64,000 nt of DNA, from assembly GCA_964059195.1 (NCBI GenBank), contig CAXKWD010000009.1:47339160-47403159 (forward strand). The letters are read 5' to 3'. The notes beneath the pieces are model-generated. The model ran no database searches. It was given only the letters and a program-made list of their open reading frames with translations, and was not told the DNA's origin. Positions 45,905 to 56,282 of the stretch are shown here, in pieces. This stretch comes from Ectobius pallidus. Its lineage: Eukaryota; Arthropoda; Insecta; Blattodea; Ectobiidae. Numbering within the stretch: position 1 is the stretch's first letter; each line of letters starts with the position of its first letter. A program made the position numbers and the translations under genes.

Positions 45905-47940
45905 CGTATCTTAATCGATTCAAACTTAATACGTTTCCTGTTTACATGGAAACTTCTAGGAGTGTGTTGAGATTTATTATACTATTGGCTAACTTGGTTA
46001 TGTATGGCTATTTTTGTGGCTAACCTGTGTAACAATAACCGTGTTTATTCTGTGATTAAAAATATTAAAACGTGGGCATTCAATTAATAATTTCTACTCG
46101 CCATAAAGAAATTATGGCATAGAAGAGTAACATAACAATATTACAATTATAATGTGATTTTTTAACAATTAAATTGACGATCAGCTGACAGAACATTTGT
46201 AGAGAATCGGATCGAATTCCAGGCTGAGTCCGCGTTTGCATGGCGATCTCAATACGGGGAACGGACTCAGATCAATCTAAATCCTGCATGTAAACTTACT
46301 AAGTATGCGTGTATAAAGGACTGTTGGAAATTAAAGAAAGTAATAATAAGAAGGAAATTAAAAGCGTGGGAAAGAGAAAATAAAAAGAGGGGAAGAGAGA
46401 CTAAAGAAGAAAATAATAAAAAGATTAATGAAAGTCAAAATAAACCAACTGGAACAAGAAAATTATAAGGGGAGGAAACAAAAATGGAATGAGTAAAAAT
46501 GCAATAAAAGAAAAGCAAGAAAAGAAAGAAAAAATTGTGGAAAGACGGAATGAAACATAAAGCGAAAATAAAAGCGATAAAGAAAGAGTAAATAAAACCA
46601 GCTGGAACTATATATAAAGTCAAGGAAGTAATTTACAATAGAAAATGATAAAGATGAGAAGGGAAAAAGAAAGATTACTATAATAAATTCATTAAATACA
46701 ATTTTGTAGTAAAGAGAGAAATGAGATAAATGAATAAAAATAACAAGAGGAAGAAAGAAATTAAGAAAGAGATGACATAACAGACAACTCAGAATGAAAG
46801 GAAGAAAAACAAAAGGAAAAGAATGAAATATGAAATGTGGTTAGAAACTAAGAGAGGCAAAGAAAAAAAGAAAGAATGAAAAATCGAAAATAAGTTTATA
46901 TTTGACCAATTGATAAATAAGGAAGAAAGAAGAAAACAAAAAGTAATAAGAACAACCTAAGGATCAAATAATAAAGAAACAATTAATGGAAGAAATATGA
47001 AAATATACTATTTCTTAGGCCCAAAGGCTATCGAAATAGCTTATAAGTTAGCTATCAAAATAGCTTATAAAGTAAGCTATTATTTTCTCAGGAGAGGAGG
47101 CTACATAATTATCATTTAAACGTTTGAATTGATTTAGAACTTACGAGATTTTGTTTATTATTATTATTATTTAGTTAACATTGGTTTTTAAGAATTCTTG
47201 ACAAAATAATGTGCAATTATCTATTATTTCTGTAGTTTTACCCGAGCAGTGTTATTATTTCAGTGCGAAAACATGTTGCATCAGAGAGCAGGCACTCTAC
47301 CAAGCATGTTGAAGAGTAAATTCGATAACATCGAAAGTGCTAAAGAATTACTTTCATATGTTGAAAATTTGCTATCTGGAGATAATCTATTGTTTTCCAC
47401 ACGTGCAATATATAGAACATCACGGAATATCGATTTGTTGGATTACTCAGAGCTCAAGTTCAAGTGTTGAGTAATGTGTTCAAGATGAGATCGTGCGATG
47501 ATGTATCTGCTCCGCCCGCTCCCGACTGTAAAGAATAAGAAGCTTCTCAAACAGCAAGACAAAAGTGAGTAATTCTTGCTTGTAATATACCAATCATCTT
47601 CAATTCGCACTGTTATAAATACAATAGTAGAACATACAGAAAAAAAGGAGAAGGAGAGGGAAAACAATTCGAAAGGAGTGATTACAAAGAGCAGAAGGGA
47701 AAGCAGATTGGTTACTTTGTGTTTATTTAACGACAGAAGGGAAATAAGACAGAGAACAACAGAAGAGACAGAAAGATAGAAAAAAGGTGAGAGAGATGTA
47801 GATGAAATAAACGAAAAATAAAAGGTGATGAAGGATGATGGAAAAGATCAAATGTGCTATAAAAGTAGGTTCTTATGAGTAAAAATAGAAGATAAGGGAA
47901 CGATTGCGGCGTCATTTAACTCAGTCTTTAGAATTCATCG
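45905..47940. other. Intergenic DNA with purine-rich tract
   Basis: 46320-46985 is A/G-dominated on the plus strand for over 600 bp; 47635-47850 is a second such tract. Frame 47249-47470 has no known domain. No gene supported. Confidence 0.5.
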
Positions 47941-47971
47941 GTAGCCTAAGGGTGCGTATACATTTGCGCTC

Positions 47972-48165
47972 TGTACGCGTGTCGACACGCAGATGTATAC
48001 GGCATTTGAGGTGTTCGCGTGTCGACACGCGTATCGACACGCGTGTCGACACGCAGACAGTTCGCCGCGATCCGTCTCCTGTCGGTTTTTTCGGCGAACA
48101 CAAAGGATTTCTGATTTCATATTTGGACGTGTTGCGCTCCGTCCGTGTGTCGACACGCATGTCAT
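47972..48165. repeat. Cluster of GTGTCGACAC palindromes (left)
   Basis: Several copies of GCGTGTCGACACGC or close forms within 200 bp of the left Harbinger end. Matching palindromes occur at 50080-50190. Confidence 0.85.
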
Positions 48166-48204
48166 TTTCCTACTGCGCTCCCCTCAAGCATAAATTTGTT
48201 AATC

Positions 48205-48412
48205 ATGGTGTGGTCTGAGGAAACCTTTACTAATCCAAATCACAAGGACCACTTCAGGAAAAATTTGAAGGAGGATGCCTGGAGGGAAATAGGTATTCAA
48301 ATGAATGAGACTGCGGAGGAATGCAAGAAGAAGATGGTAAATCTGTTTTCAGCAAACCGGCGTGAAAAAATTAAAGTAAACGCCAGCAAATGTACAGGAA
48401 AAGGTACCTTAT
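48205..48412 (+). pseudogene. MADF/Myb-like protein fragment of the Harbinger element
   Basis: Starts ATGGTGTGG at 48205. Residues include NPNHKDHFRKN, AWREIGIQMNETAEECKKKM and VNLFSANRREK, the pattern of a MADF (Adf-1-type Myb/SANT) DNA-binding domain: ...AW-x-x-I...C-x-x-KW...L...R. Harbinger elements typically encode such a Myb/SANT-like partner for the transposase. The frame runs on to AAAAG at 48402-48406, where GTACCT could be a splice donor, and a stop follows. With no downstream exon visible, this is a remnant or a first exon. Confidence 0.6.
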
Positions 48413-48761
48413 AAAATATAAATAATGACATTGTTACACACTTTTCAATTCTTGCCTAAAAATGATATTGTTTCGATATTTGCCGTACACATTTTTTTTG
48501 TAATTGAGGACTATTTTTTTCAAAGCTCATTTTCTTCAAATATTGGCAATGTTAGTGTAGGCTAAATCTAAACCTACTGTACATTGCTTATTTAAAATAG
48601 CCCTTCTTCTAGCAGAACAGTTTTGCAAAATTCGGTTTATTCCAATGACTGGTGGAAACGCGTGTTGTGCCATTCGAATGTTGTTTTGATTTGGAACACC
48701 TGCAACAATAATGTCCGGCAGCTGTGCACACAATGTTTATACAAAGTTCAATAATAATAAT

Positions 48762-49476
48762 CAGGGCCCGGATTCTGATGACCTAATATTGTTTGAAAAA
48801 TGACCTATAAAATGACCCTAAATTTTAAAGAAAATGATTTAATAATTTAAAAAAATGACCTAAAACTGATATTTTATTTATAAAAAAATTATTATTGTAC
48901 ACACAAAGTTTTAGACTAATGTTTACATAATTGTAAAAAACTGTAAATAACTGTAATAGTGTGAATGTTCTTTTCTCACGGAAATTTATACTGGCACTGA
49001 GCAATGGCGAGTCAAACTTCGACATTTCCTTTTTCGGACTGCCGGATCATATTATTGTTTATTGAGGGTAAACAGTAGTTTTTACTCTCAAATCCAAGCA
49101 GGTGGCAAGTCAAAACAATAGTAATATAATACAAAATTTTGGCGTTCTTTGATTCTCATTTCCGTCTGAGACATGACAACACTTTTCCTTCTTGCATTAA
49201 ACAAACAACACTTCAATGAGAGAACCGCTAGCGACGAAAAAAGTTAATACACTCAATGTAAATGCACGAAAATGACTAAATAAGGAAGCAAATGACACGA
49301 AAATGAAAAATAATGACGTAACATTGAAATAAATGCCATAAAAATATAAAATTGCATAAAATGACCTAATAAAAATGTATTTCTATAATCTAGAGTCCAT
49401 GATTAGGATTTATCTACAAGTTGGCAATGCCTATGCAGCATCAATAAAAAGATATGTCATTAGAATCCGGGCCCTG
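48762..49476. mobile_element. hAT-type MITE with 8-bp TSD
   Basis: TIRs begin CAGGGCCCGGATTCTGATG and end with the complement, one mismatch in about 19 bases. The 8-bp direct repeat ATAATAAT at 48754-48761 and 49477-49484 is the length hAT elements make, although it lies in AAT-rich DNA and so is weaker evidence. The inside is AT-rich with many ATGACCT/AAAATGAC words and no protein. A diverged copy is at 31430-31831. Confidence 0.8.
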
Positions 49477-49485
49477 ATAATAATA

Positions 49486-49487
49486 AT

Positions 49488-49539
<52 letters not shown>

Positions 49540-49797
49540 TTTACTAACTTACTCAATGACAATAGACAATTCCTCAGCAAGCTAATGGAATATCATCTAT
49601 CTTATGGAACCCGAAGGTTCATTGCCGCGCTTACCTGAGTACGCCATTCAACCCTATTCTGTGCTAACTCCATCCAATCATCCCTAGCAAATCCTACTTC
49701 CCTTAAATCTATTTTAAGATTGTCCTCCCACCTACGTCTAGGTCTTCTGCGTGGTCTTTTCCCTTCGGGTCTCCCAGTCAATACTTTTGAGGTATGT
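49486..49797 (-). mobile_element. RTE-type LINE, 5'-truncated 3' end
   Basis: On the minus strand it codes for a recognisable ~50-residue tail (LTGRPEGKRPRRRPRRRWED, LREVGFARDDWMELAQNRVE) without a stop until the natural end, better preserved than the copies at 6671 and 15245. It ends in a long (AAGT)n tail, seen as (ACTT)n at 49489-49540. AAT repeats on both sides suggest it landed in an AAT-rich target. Confidence 0.85.
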
Positions 49798-49866
49798 AAT
49801 AATAATAATAATAATAATAATAACAATAATAACAATAATAATAATATAATTATTATTGTTATTAAT
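49798..49866. repeat. (AAT)n microsatellite
   Basis: AAT/AAC repeats passing into an ATT stretch, adjacent to the truncated end of the LINE fragment. Confidence 0.85.
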
Positions 49867-49912
49867 TTCATTATTATTATTGAGTTAAATTTTAATATAA
49901 AGATGATGTGGG

Positions 49913-50347
49913 CCCTATTACTATATTATGGTTATTGTCATGTTGATGGGCTGTGATATGATTTGATATGATATGAAGACATGATTGCTAGTACATGCGT
50001 GGTGGGTGAAAAATCACTGCTGGTGGTTCGCAGTATGTTCGTCGCTTTCCTATGGATAATTCCAACGAACTGTTCGCGTGTCGACACCCATGTCGATACG
50101 CGTGTCAACACGCGGACAGAGCGGAACGCGAGAGGAGCGCAAATGTATATGCACCCTTAGGGTATCGACACGCGTGTCGACACGCGAACAGTTCGTTGGA
50201 ATTATCCATAGGAAAGCGACGAACATACTGCGAACCACCAGCAGTGATTTTTCACCCACCACGCATGTACTAGCAATCATGTCTTCATATCATATCAAAT
50301 CATATCACGGCCCATCAACATGACAATAACCCTAATATAGTGATATT
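49913..50347. repeat. Long near-perfect palindrome
   Basis: Arms ~49913-50104 and ~50166-50347 are inverted copies with only a few mismatches over about 185 bp. The 60-bp centre contains the right terminus of the Harbinger element. DNA beyond that terminus is therefore an inverted copy of DNA inside it. Confidence 0.85.
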
Positions 50348-50359
50348 AAAATTTCATCG

Positions 50360-50585
50360 GTAGAGCTGTAGTGGAGCCACGTGGTCAGCTTGTAGCCCCC
50401 ACGACAGTTAATGAAGGTCTTCTTGAACCGGACCATTACTTTACTCGAGAGGCTCCACGGTTGACCTCATGAAGTTGAGTGCACACCGTTATATATCTTA
50501 TATATAAGTCTATTTATATACTCTGGAACTACCCGGATTCAAATCTATAGTTAGCAATGCCATCCGTTATACCACAGAATCGAGC
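50360..50585 (-). mobile_element. tRNA-derived SINE, second copy of the 26799 family
   Basis: On the minus strand: A box TGGTATAACGG (plus-strand 50564-50574), B box GATTTGAATCC (50535-50545), then a body sharing GTGTGCACTCA, TTCATTAACTG-type and TGACCACGTGG words with the nested SINE at 26799-27123. No TSD defined. Confidence 0.65.
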
Positions 50586-50850
50586 AAGAGTAGAAAATAA
50601 AAAAATAAAATGTTAAATATAAGGAAAAGAAGACGCGAAAGATATAAAAATGGAAATGAGAACGATAAAAGTATAAGAGGAAAGGGGATAAATGAAATAA
50701 TAAAAAGATAAGAAGAATGTAACAACAATCTGGAGATATAAGAGACGAGAACGAGAGATAGAAAACTTGAAGGAAGGCAATGACTGCAAAAAATGAATAG
50801 AAGACACAAAAGAAGACATGAAGAAAATTCTTAGCCTTGAAAAGAAAGAG
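50586..50850. repeat. Purine-rich tract
   Basis: Plus strand dominated by A and G (GAAA/AGAA words) for ~260 bp. Its minus-strand frames translate to Phe/Ser/Leu repeats and are not genes. Confidence 0.7.
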
Positions 50851-50859
50851 ATTCAATTT

Positions 50860-52670
50860 TTTTCACCCCTACTGGACAGCAAAGTAAGCTGTTAACATAA
50901 TGAACAGGCTCGTAATTTATTTATTATATAAATTCCGTAATTTTACATTTAATTTATTTTTTTTTTCCAATTTCTTGTAGGCCTACATCATTTTTTTTTT
51001 TAAACAGAATTAAGACAGACTACTATATTCCACAGGATACATCATCTTAGTTCAGTAATGGTACAGTTTTATGGTGATCCCAAATCAAATGGTTAAGTTA
51101 AATTAAATTAAATTAAATTCGGAACATAAAAACATATTTATTATGCAACTCTGTTCGTATCCAGTCACACTTTTTTCGCACATTGAAACAAATTACATTG
51201 GCATTAAAGGTCAAACAAACATTAGATTGAAGCATTTATATTCCATAATTCGCTAAGTCATGCTCACTGTTTATATCTTCATCAGAATGAAGTTTATGAC
51301 ACAGACATCATCAGCAATCAGTGGGTAATTCTTGCGCTTCATTTGTGTTTAATGATGCGCAGCAAGAAGGATCATGCAAAGTTTATTGTCCAGCAAGAAC
51401 GATATGAGTAAGGGCAAAGCGTGAATATTGTGTCTCCTTCAATCAGAAGAAAGAATCCGTCGAAAATGGCATGGTATATTCCTATGCCATAGGATTATAG
51501 GACTACATAGCATTGAAGGGCTGTCGGGCTACAGTCTGGTAATTTCTTTCGTCTAGTATCAATGGAATTCGTTCAACATCTGTGTCATAATGACCTTCGA
51601 GTCTTTGGTAATACAGTGCGATCAGTTATGCTTTCCCCCGGGCGCGGGTTCCGAACTGGCTAACCGAATAACGAGTCCATATGCAAAATATCACGGCTGA
51701 AAACAAAACTGACCGCACTGTACTAGGCTTAAGCAGAGCGAAAATTGAGACGCATATCCGTGTGGTGAAGGTAGCATTGGTCAAAACTGTTTTCTACACA
51801 AAAAGGACCGGAGAACTAGATCTGCAGCTATGGAAGAAGCTCCTGAAATGCTGGAGTGATGTTTTACATGCAGCTGAAACATTTAGAAAATCAACAGACG
51901 CGAATTATGTTTGATTTAGAAATGGAATAAAACCCGAATTGTTACAAAACTGGATTACTGAAAACTCAAGAAAAAAATATATCTTTTCACTGCTACTGGC
52001 GTATAAATTTGTCACCTCAAAAATTGTTTTAAACCAGAGTTATAAGATTAATACAGTATTGATTTACACAAAATGTGAGGATTATTATGCACTTGTGATT
52101 GTCATTTATAGAAACCAACAACTTCATTTTATTTTTTATTTTTTACCGATTTTAAGCTTAGAGCCTAGTGATGATTTTACTTCATAATAATTAATTATAT
52201 CGGTACCATTCAGCTCAGCATTCGACAAATCGGTTGAAAAGAAATTGTTGTAATTCTAACATAGAGGCAAAGAAGAAATAGAGAAAGAAAGACAAAGAGG
52301 GAGAAAAATGTAGCGGTCTACTCTCCTGATTTAGGGACACGTGATTTAAGCTAAGATGATTTTATCCAGGTATACTGTATAATATAATATAAAAAAATTA
52401 TGTATAAAAACAAAACTTCCTCGATTCTTTACATATTCCAGTATACAGTACACGGCTGAATTGCAGTAGTGTGCATTCAGTTGTCTTAGCGTAATTCAAA
52501 GTCACATAATTCGCGAGGCAAAATCTATAACTTAAGTTTGTGTATGAATAGCTTATAACTATCCATCATAAAATGTATTGGTATGTTTTAATAAAAGTTT
52601 TAGCTTTTAGTACAATATATATTAATACATAATATAGCCTACATATGTCACATTAAGCACATTATGCACT
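50860..52670. other. AT-rich intergenic DNA
   Basis: (AAATT)n at 51090-51117. Frame 51681-51914 (77 codons) has ordinary amino-acid composition but no domain I recognise; it might be an exon or a transposase scrap. Confidence 0.35.
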
Positions 52671-52678
52671 TCCTATAG

Positions 52679-54228
52679 CAGTGTCCGGCAGATGCTGCAG
52701 TTGTGACGTAAGAGCCAGTCATCTCGCAAGAGCTTCGGAGAGAGAGCAGTTGAGTTGTATTGCTGTCAATACGCATCAGCGCAGTGGCGTTCACTGCAGC
52801 AGTAGAATTGTATGGTAAATTTAGTGCATTCAAAGTAAAACTAGACTTATGAAAACGTCACCTCACTCTCGGAGACACGTCACATTTTCCAAAGTTGTCT
52901 ACAGTATGTCATCGAATTACAGACCTAAATAATTATGTGCAAATATTAGAAGAACTGGATCAGGAATTTGATTGCCGATTTCAAGATTTTGCAAACCTCC
53001 AATCCGATATTTGCATATTTGCGACACCATTTTCTGTGGATATTGACAGTGTTTCAACGTCATTGCAACTAGAAGTCATTGATTTGCAAAGTGATATAAA
53101 AATGCAAGACCGATTTCAAATCAAAAAGGATTTATCTATATTTTATAGAAGATTTCCCCAGGCAAGATTCCATTTAAGAACGATCCTGTTCAAAACAAAG
53201 AGGCGTGGCTGTCATAGCCCGCACGTGAGAACGCACGTGTTAACCATGTTTAATGCTAGTTTGTTTATTCTCAGTACAACTCATCCGCAGGGTCGTCGTG
53301 AACAATGAATCCTTTATGTTTTGTTTGCTAATTGATATACTATAATGATGACGATGCCAGTGAGAGTTTGTTATTTCACGTGTAAATATTGATATTATTA
53401 TTGCATGAACTTACGAACACTCGTTAGCCACGCTCTGGTAATGGCGCATGCTAATGACATTAACCAATCACGTTTTGTCACATGATGCGAATTTTCCGCG
53501 AACTCTCTTTGTTTTGACTAGGATCAAACTAGAATGGGATCAATAATAGAATGTTGAGTATATTTGGATCGACGTAGGCCTATGTATGTGAACAGTTCTT
53601 TTCGTGTATGAAGGTCTACAAACCACAACATAGAAATCACCTGTCTGATCAGAACTTAAAAAATGTTCTTCGTTTGTGTGTTAGCCAGACTATGACGCCA
53701 AATATTGCAAAATCAGTGGACGAGAAAAGAGGGGAAAAAATCTCGACAATGCCTTCAGCTTGGGCACGATAGTGACACAAAGTAAGGGTGTGTATCACAA
53801 GTCTGAATAGGCCTATAGGCTACTTTTCTCACAAAGGTGTATAGTTTAATTTGTATATTTTGTGTAGTTTGTATATTTTGTGTATTCTGTGTATTTTGTA
53901 TACTTTAACATTTTTCAGTTTCCGAGTAGACAAAGTTTTGCAGTACTGCTTAAAGTATTCTCATGTTTTATGTATTTGTAGTTTATAGCAGTTTCGGAGC
54001 CTCATTTAAGTATGCTTTTGTTTTCGTACAAATGTATTGTAATTGTGCTATTACCATACTATCAACGAAAACGGAGCGCACTCTGTCAGTGCATAGACGT
54101 CGTACCGCCACTGGCCAGGAGAACCATTTCTCCACGCTGCGCTTTGCTCAGTACGGAGATATTGCCGAGCAAAGAGCGCTGCTGCTCTGTAGTATGACGT
54201 CACGGAGCACGGATCATGCCGGTCACTG
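52679..54228 (+). mobile_element. hAT element with perfect 8-bp TSD
   Basis: The ends CAGTGTCCGGCA and the complement of CAGTGACCGGCA are imperfect TIRs with the CAGTG start common in hAT elements. TCCTATAG is repeated exactly at 52671-52678 and 54229-54236. The 1550-bp body contains a piece of transposase (52853-53308) but not the full gene, so it is a deletion derivative moved in trans. Confidence 0.85.
52853..53308 (+). pseudogene. hAT transposase fragment (ZBED5/GTF2IRD2-like)
   Basis: The open frame contains HFPKLSTV, QEFDCRFQDFANLQSD, FATPFSVDIDSV, LQLEVIDLQSDIKMQDRF and FYRRFPQ. These match in order the region before the C-terminal dimerisation domain of hAT transposases of the ZBED5/GTF2IRD2/EPM2AIP1 type (RF-x-DF...F-x-NPF...LQ-E-IDLQ...FY). 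After ~53165 the expected H-A-L-x-x-x-SLFGSTY block is scrambled; only RTHVLTMF resembles it. The N-terminal zinc finger and the catalytic region are absent. Confidence 0.75.
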
Positions 54229-55002
54229 TCCTATAGCATATTTAAACATCTGCTACGCCGATTTGGAGGAAAGAAGTATATTCATATAAAGTGGTTGTAA
54301 ACATGAAAAAAAGTCGTTCCAAACTTCGTGTCGCATCCTCACAGGATGCACAACCCAAATAAAATCTTATGTAGAACACACTCACACAACTCTCTTTCCC
54401 ATAAGCGAGGACAATATACCTTCTTTATTCAGATTTTGATGTAGAATAAAATCAGGTAAACTGATATAACAAAGTGCCAGTATGCTTTTTTAATCAGTAA
54501 TAATTGCAGTTATGATATACAGAAAATACTTTTTTTTTTTTAATAGATCTCCGAGTTAAACTCCAGATCGATTCATTAAGCAGGGCTTACGGAAGAACAA
54601 AGGTCTAAAGTTTGATTCTTAACCTTAATTCATATTGGTATACACTGATATACTAATTCTTAAAATATGTAAACATTTTACAAAATGCATTGACAATGAA
54701 ATAGTACAGTAAGCCAATAAGAAGAGGATAGTTCCACCTAGCGGTATGCAGTTTTGTTCTGAGTATAGGCTTATGCAATTTTAACGCAACGCAATAACTT
54801 TAAAGCTAGTTTCTGTTCGTGAAATAACATTGATAGGCTTATGTTATTCTTTAGGAATGATGTAGGTCAATGAAAGACAATGAATTCCCAGTTTTTTTTA
54901 AAGAAAAATGTAATACTTATTTAAGCACATTGACAAAATAGGACACAAGAATGGAATAGGCTCAATTTAACACAATTGATAGTAATAAAAAAAAAAAATT
55001 TG

Positions 55003-55080
55003 CTTCAGGGTGGACTCGAACGTGATATCTCTTGATTACTAGACAAGCATCTTACCCCAAGACCAAACTCCACTACGACA
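55003..55080 (-). pseudogene. tRNA-Thr(AGT)-like pseudogene
   Basis: On the minus strand, CTTGTCTAGTAATCAAG folds as an anticodon arm with loop CTAGTAA, giving anticodon AGT. The D-arm-like GGTCTTGGGGTAAGATGC precedes it and a B box CGTTCGAGTCC follows. The acceptor and T stems do not pair well. A run of T directly downstream (complement of the A-run at ~54988-54998) could serve as a Pol III terminator. It is a decayed tRNA or the head of a SINE. Confidence 0.5.
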
Positions 55081-55769
55081 TTTGAGTGTCCAATACCATT
55101 GTCGTAGCTCACAGAAAAGAAAAATCACCGTATTTCGAAATTAGGCTATATTTCGAGCCTTCTAGTTATCTTATGTTACAATATAGAATAATTTCATTCA
55201 TTGGTAACATAATATTCGCGATATTCTAGTCATAAATGCGAATTTGGCCCTCACTAAAGCAGAGTACCAACTTAAACAAATTCTCAGAAGTTAATGTTTT
55301 TATTTATTAAGAGGTCAGGGATTATAAATCTGACATAGGCTGAAGTAAAATTCAATGCTTTAATCTAATTGTAATCAATTTTAGCAAAATAATTAGTCAT
55401 TATACAACAGCATTTCGTCTATAATCGTACATATGGGAACATTTGTTTTTCATGTAGGAGTCAACTGTCCATGGCAACTGAAGGAAGCTTTATAAGCTGT
55501 CATTAATTGATGACGCTATAAGAAAGAACCGAGAATTTGATTTTGCATTTGAAGAAGGTGCCTTCTTTTTACCCTCCTTTACTAAAGAAGGTTTCGACAG
55601 GAATTGAAGGGTTGTACCAGAATTACCCTTTATTTACCTTAGTTACGGGACTCGCCCGCTGATTGGTTGGCCGCGAGCCAATCAAAATGCTTCGAAATGA
55701 ACCAAAATATTATAATTAATTTGACTGATAATTACTCTTTATTTCGGTACTGGACAACCGATTAGGTCC

Positions 55770-56160
55770 AAATTCAATAGGCTTATTGCCATGATTGTTA
55801 TAAATAAGTATATGAAGTTTCATGAAAATCCGATAAAGCGTATTTGAGTTACCGCGCCTTTTCTTATATGATACCATAAAAGGGCACTAAATTGGGTATT
55901 ATTCCGGTACCGGCCAACCGATTTGGTCCAATATCAACAGACATCTTCCCATAGACATTATAAATAGGTATTCCAAGTTTCATGAAAATCCGATAAAGCG
56001 TATGTGAGTTATGGCGCCTTTAAAATATACACTAAATTGGGTTTTACTCCGGTACCGGTGAACCGATTTGGTCCAATTTCAATAGGGTTCTTCCCATGGA
56101 CATTATAAACGTGTGTACCAAGTTTCATTAAAATTCGATAAAGCGTATTTGAGTTAGAGC
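55770..56160 (-). repeat. Degenerate ~150-bp tandem repeats
   Basis: GATAAAGCGTAT recurs near 55833, 55991 and 56139 with ACCGGTACC-type and AACCGATTTGGTCC words between; reverse complement of the array at 23600-24366. Confidence 0.85.
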
Positions 56161-56282
56161 GCGTACAGACACACGGACGGACGGACGGACGGACAGACGG
56201 ACAGACATTTTTCGTCCCCCACACAATCTCATAAAGTACCATACTGGCACTTAATAAGAGGCCGTGTTGCAAGGAGTACGCA

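Larger units (their letters stand above)
47949..50157 (+). mobile_element. PIF/Harbinger element with nested insertions
   Basis: The ends AGGGTGCGTATACATTTGCG (from 47949) and its inverse (to 50157) match at 22 of 23 bases and have the form I associate with insect Harbinger ends. TA flanks both sides (47947-47948, 50158-50159), although Harbingers normally duplicate three bases (TWA). Near both ends, variants of the palindrome GCGTGTCGACACGC occur repeatedly and could bind transposition proteins. Inside lie a MADF-like exon, a hAT MITE (48762-49476) and an RTE tail (49486-49797). No DDE transposase remains in this copy. Confidence 0.65.
54447..56258 (-). mobile_element. Larger copy of the TGCCAGTATG minisatellite family
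   Basis: In reverse orientation relative to 23530-24880, with the same two ends (CATACTGGCACTTAATAA near 56258; AAATCAGGTAAACTGATAT near 54447) and the same inner order: microsatellite (GGAC/GACA, 56175-56206), three degenerate ~150-bp repeats (55770-56160), a longer spacer, and the conserved region with AGATCTCC...TTAAACTCC. The spacer holds a tRNA-Thr-like sequence absent from the shorter copy. No protein. Confidence 0.65.

Noticed and set aside
46435..46623. Minus-strand Phe/Ser/Leu-rich frame
   Set aside because: Complement of a purine-rich low-complexity tract.
47249..47470. 73-codon frame as a possible small gene
   Set aside because: No recognisable domain, promoter or splice signals; not supported.
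47921..48165. Arg/Thr/Val-rich frames on both strands
   Set aside because: They are translations of the repeated GTGTCGACAC palindromes.
51681..51914. 77-codon frame with ordinary amino-acid composition
   Set aside because: It looks protein-like but I cannot link it to a family or to splice sites; left as unexplained.
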